DNA of 11,631 bases from CAYIBD01 sp964361655. Its GTDB lineage: Bacteria; Patescibacteriota; Minisyncoccia; Sungbacterales; SURF-37. Shown piece after piece: positions 11,631 to 11,631 of the stretch. Under the pieces are notes generated by a model that worked only from the letters and a program-made list of their open reading frames with translations, searched no databases and was not told the origin of the DNA. Position numbers and translations under genes: made by a program. Positions within the stretch are counted from its first letter, which is position 1, and every line of letters starts with the position of its first letter. The DNA lies in the NCBI GenBank assembly GCA_964361655.1, contig CAYIBD010000022.1, positions 1-11,631 on the forward strand, in the 5' to 3' direction.

Positions 11631-11631
11631 A

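Noticed and set aside
11248..11631. 127-codon minus-strand frame beginning MVEIPGIEPGS
   Set aside because: This is a well-known false product from reading the complement of a tRNA gene; it also crosses element B and the end of rpsA.
1..11631. CRISPR array, insertion sequence transposase, or defence/toxin-antitoxin genes
   Set aside because: No regularly spaced direct repeats and no transposase, nuclease or toxin-like reading frame were seen on either strand.

Overview
The window looks like a chromosomal segment of a GC-rich member of the Candidate Phyla Radiation (Patescibacteria, probably Parcubacteria-like). This is inference. The grounds are three consecutive small two-helix proteins with the LTGGG/LTGGP-type signature of CPR 'T4SS pilin-like' proteins, tightly packed or overlapping genes, a short four-domain S1, and a mix of tRNA genes with and without encoded CCA. 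There is one 100-N assembly gap (3885-3984).

Layout. From 10009 down to 50 everything is on the minus strand. A core operon runs leftwards: an MBL-fold hydrolase, a single-pass proline-rich membrane protein, gyrA, a SAM methyltransferase, a membrane-anchored family 1 solute-binding protein, and T4SS-pilin-like proteins 3, 2 and 1. Most joints are overlaps or gaps of 1-4 nt. The last pilin gene has its own promoter, and a 13-bp hairpin terminator closes the group at 2929-2958. A PAP2-type membrane phosphatase follows, then tRNA-Leu(UAG), tRNA-Thr(GGU), an rpmG (bL33) region, tRNA-Trp(CCA), an unrecognised 132-aa protein with a strong terminator, and tRNA-Ser(UGA). On the plus strand rpsA (S1) diverges from the MBL gene, and tRNA-Ala(CGC) ends the window.

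Main points. (1) An intact 53-aa rpmG at 1247-1408 is flanked by the 5' part of a second rpmG (1485-1536) and the 3' part of another (1079-1123). Both fragments are conserved at protein level with mostly synonymous changes, and both are broken by arrays of hairpins. (2) Four hairpin-rich blocks lie in the window, each beside a tRNA gene; two share the same hairpin arms and have 9-bp terminal inverted repeats. (3) The N-gap is probably artefactual. Merging the TTCCGG found at both edges restores one reading frame that stops 2 nt before the next gene. (4) The rpsA promoter candidate places the transcript start at the ATG, suggesting a leaderless mRNA. (5) The solute-binding protein has no ABC permease or ATPase here and is translationally coupled to the pilin-like genes, which suggests a surface assembly rather than an ordinary importer.
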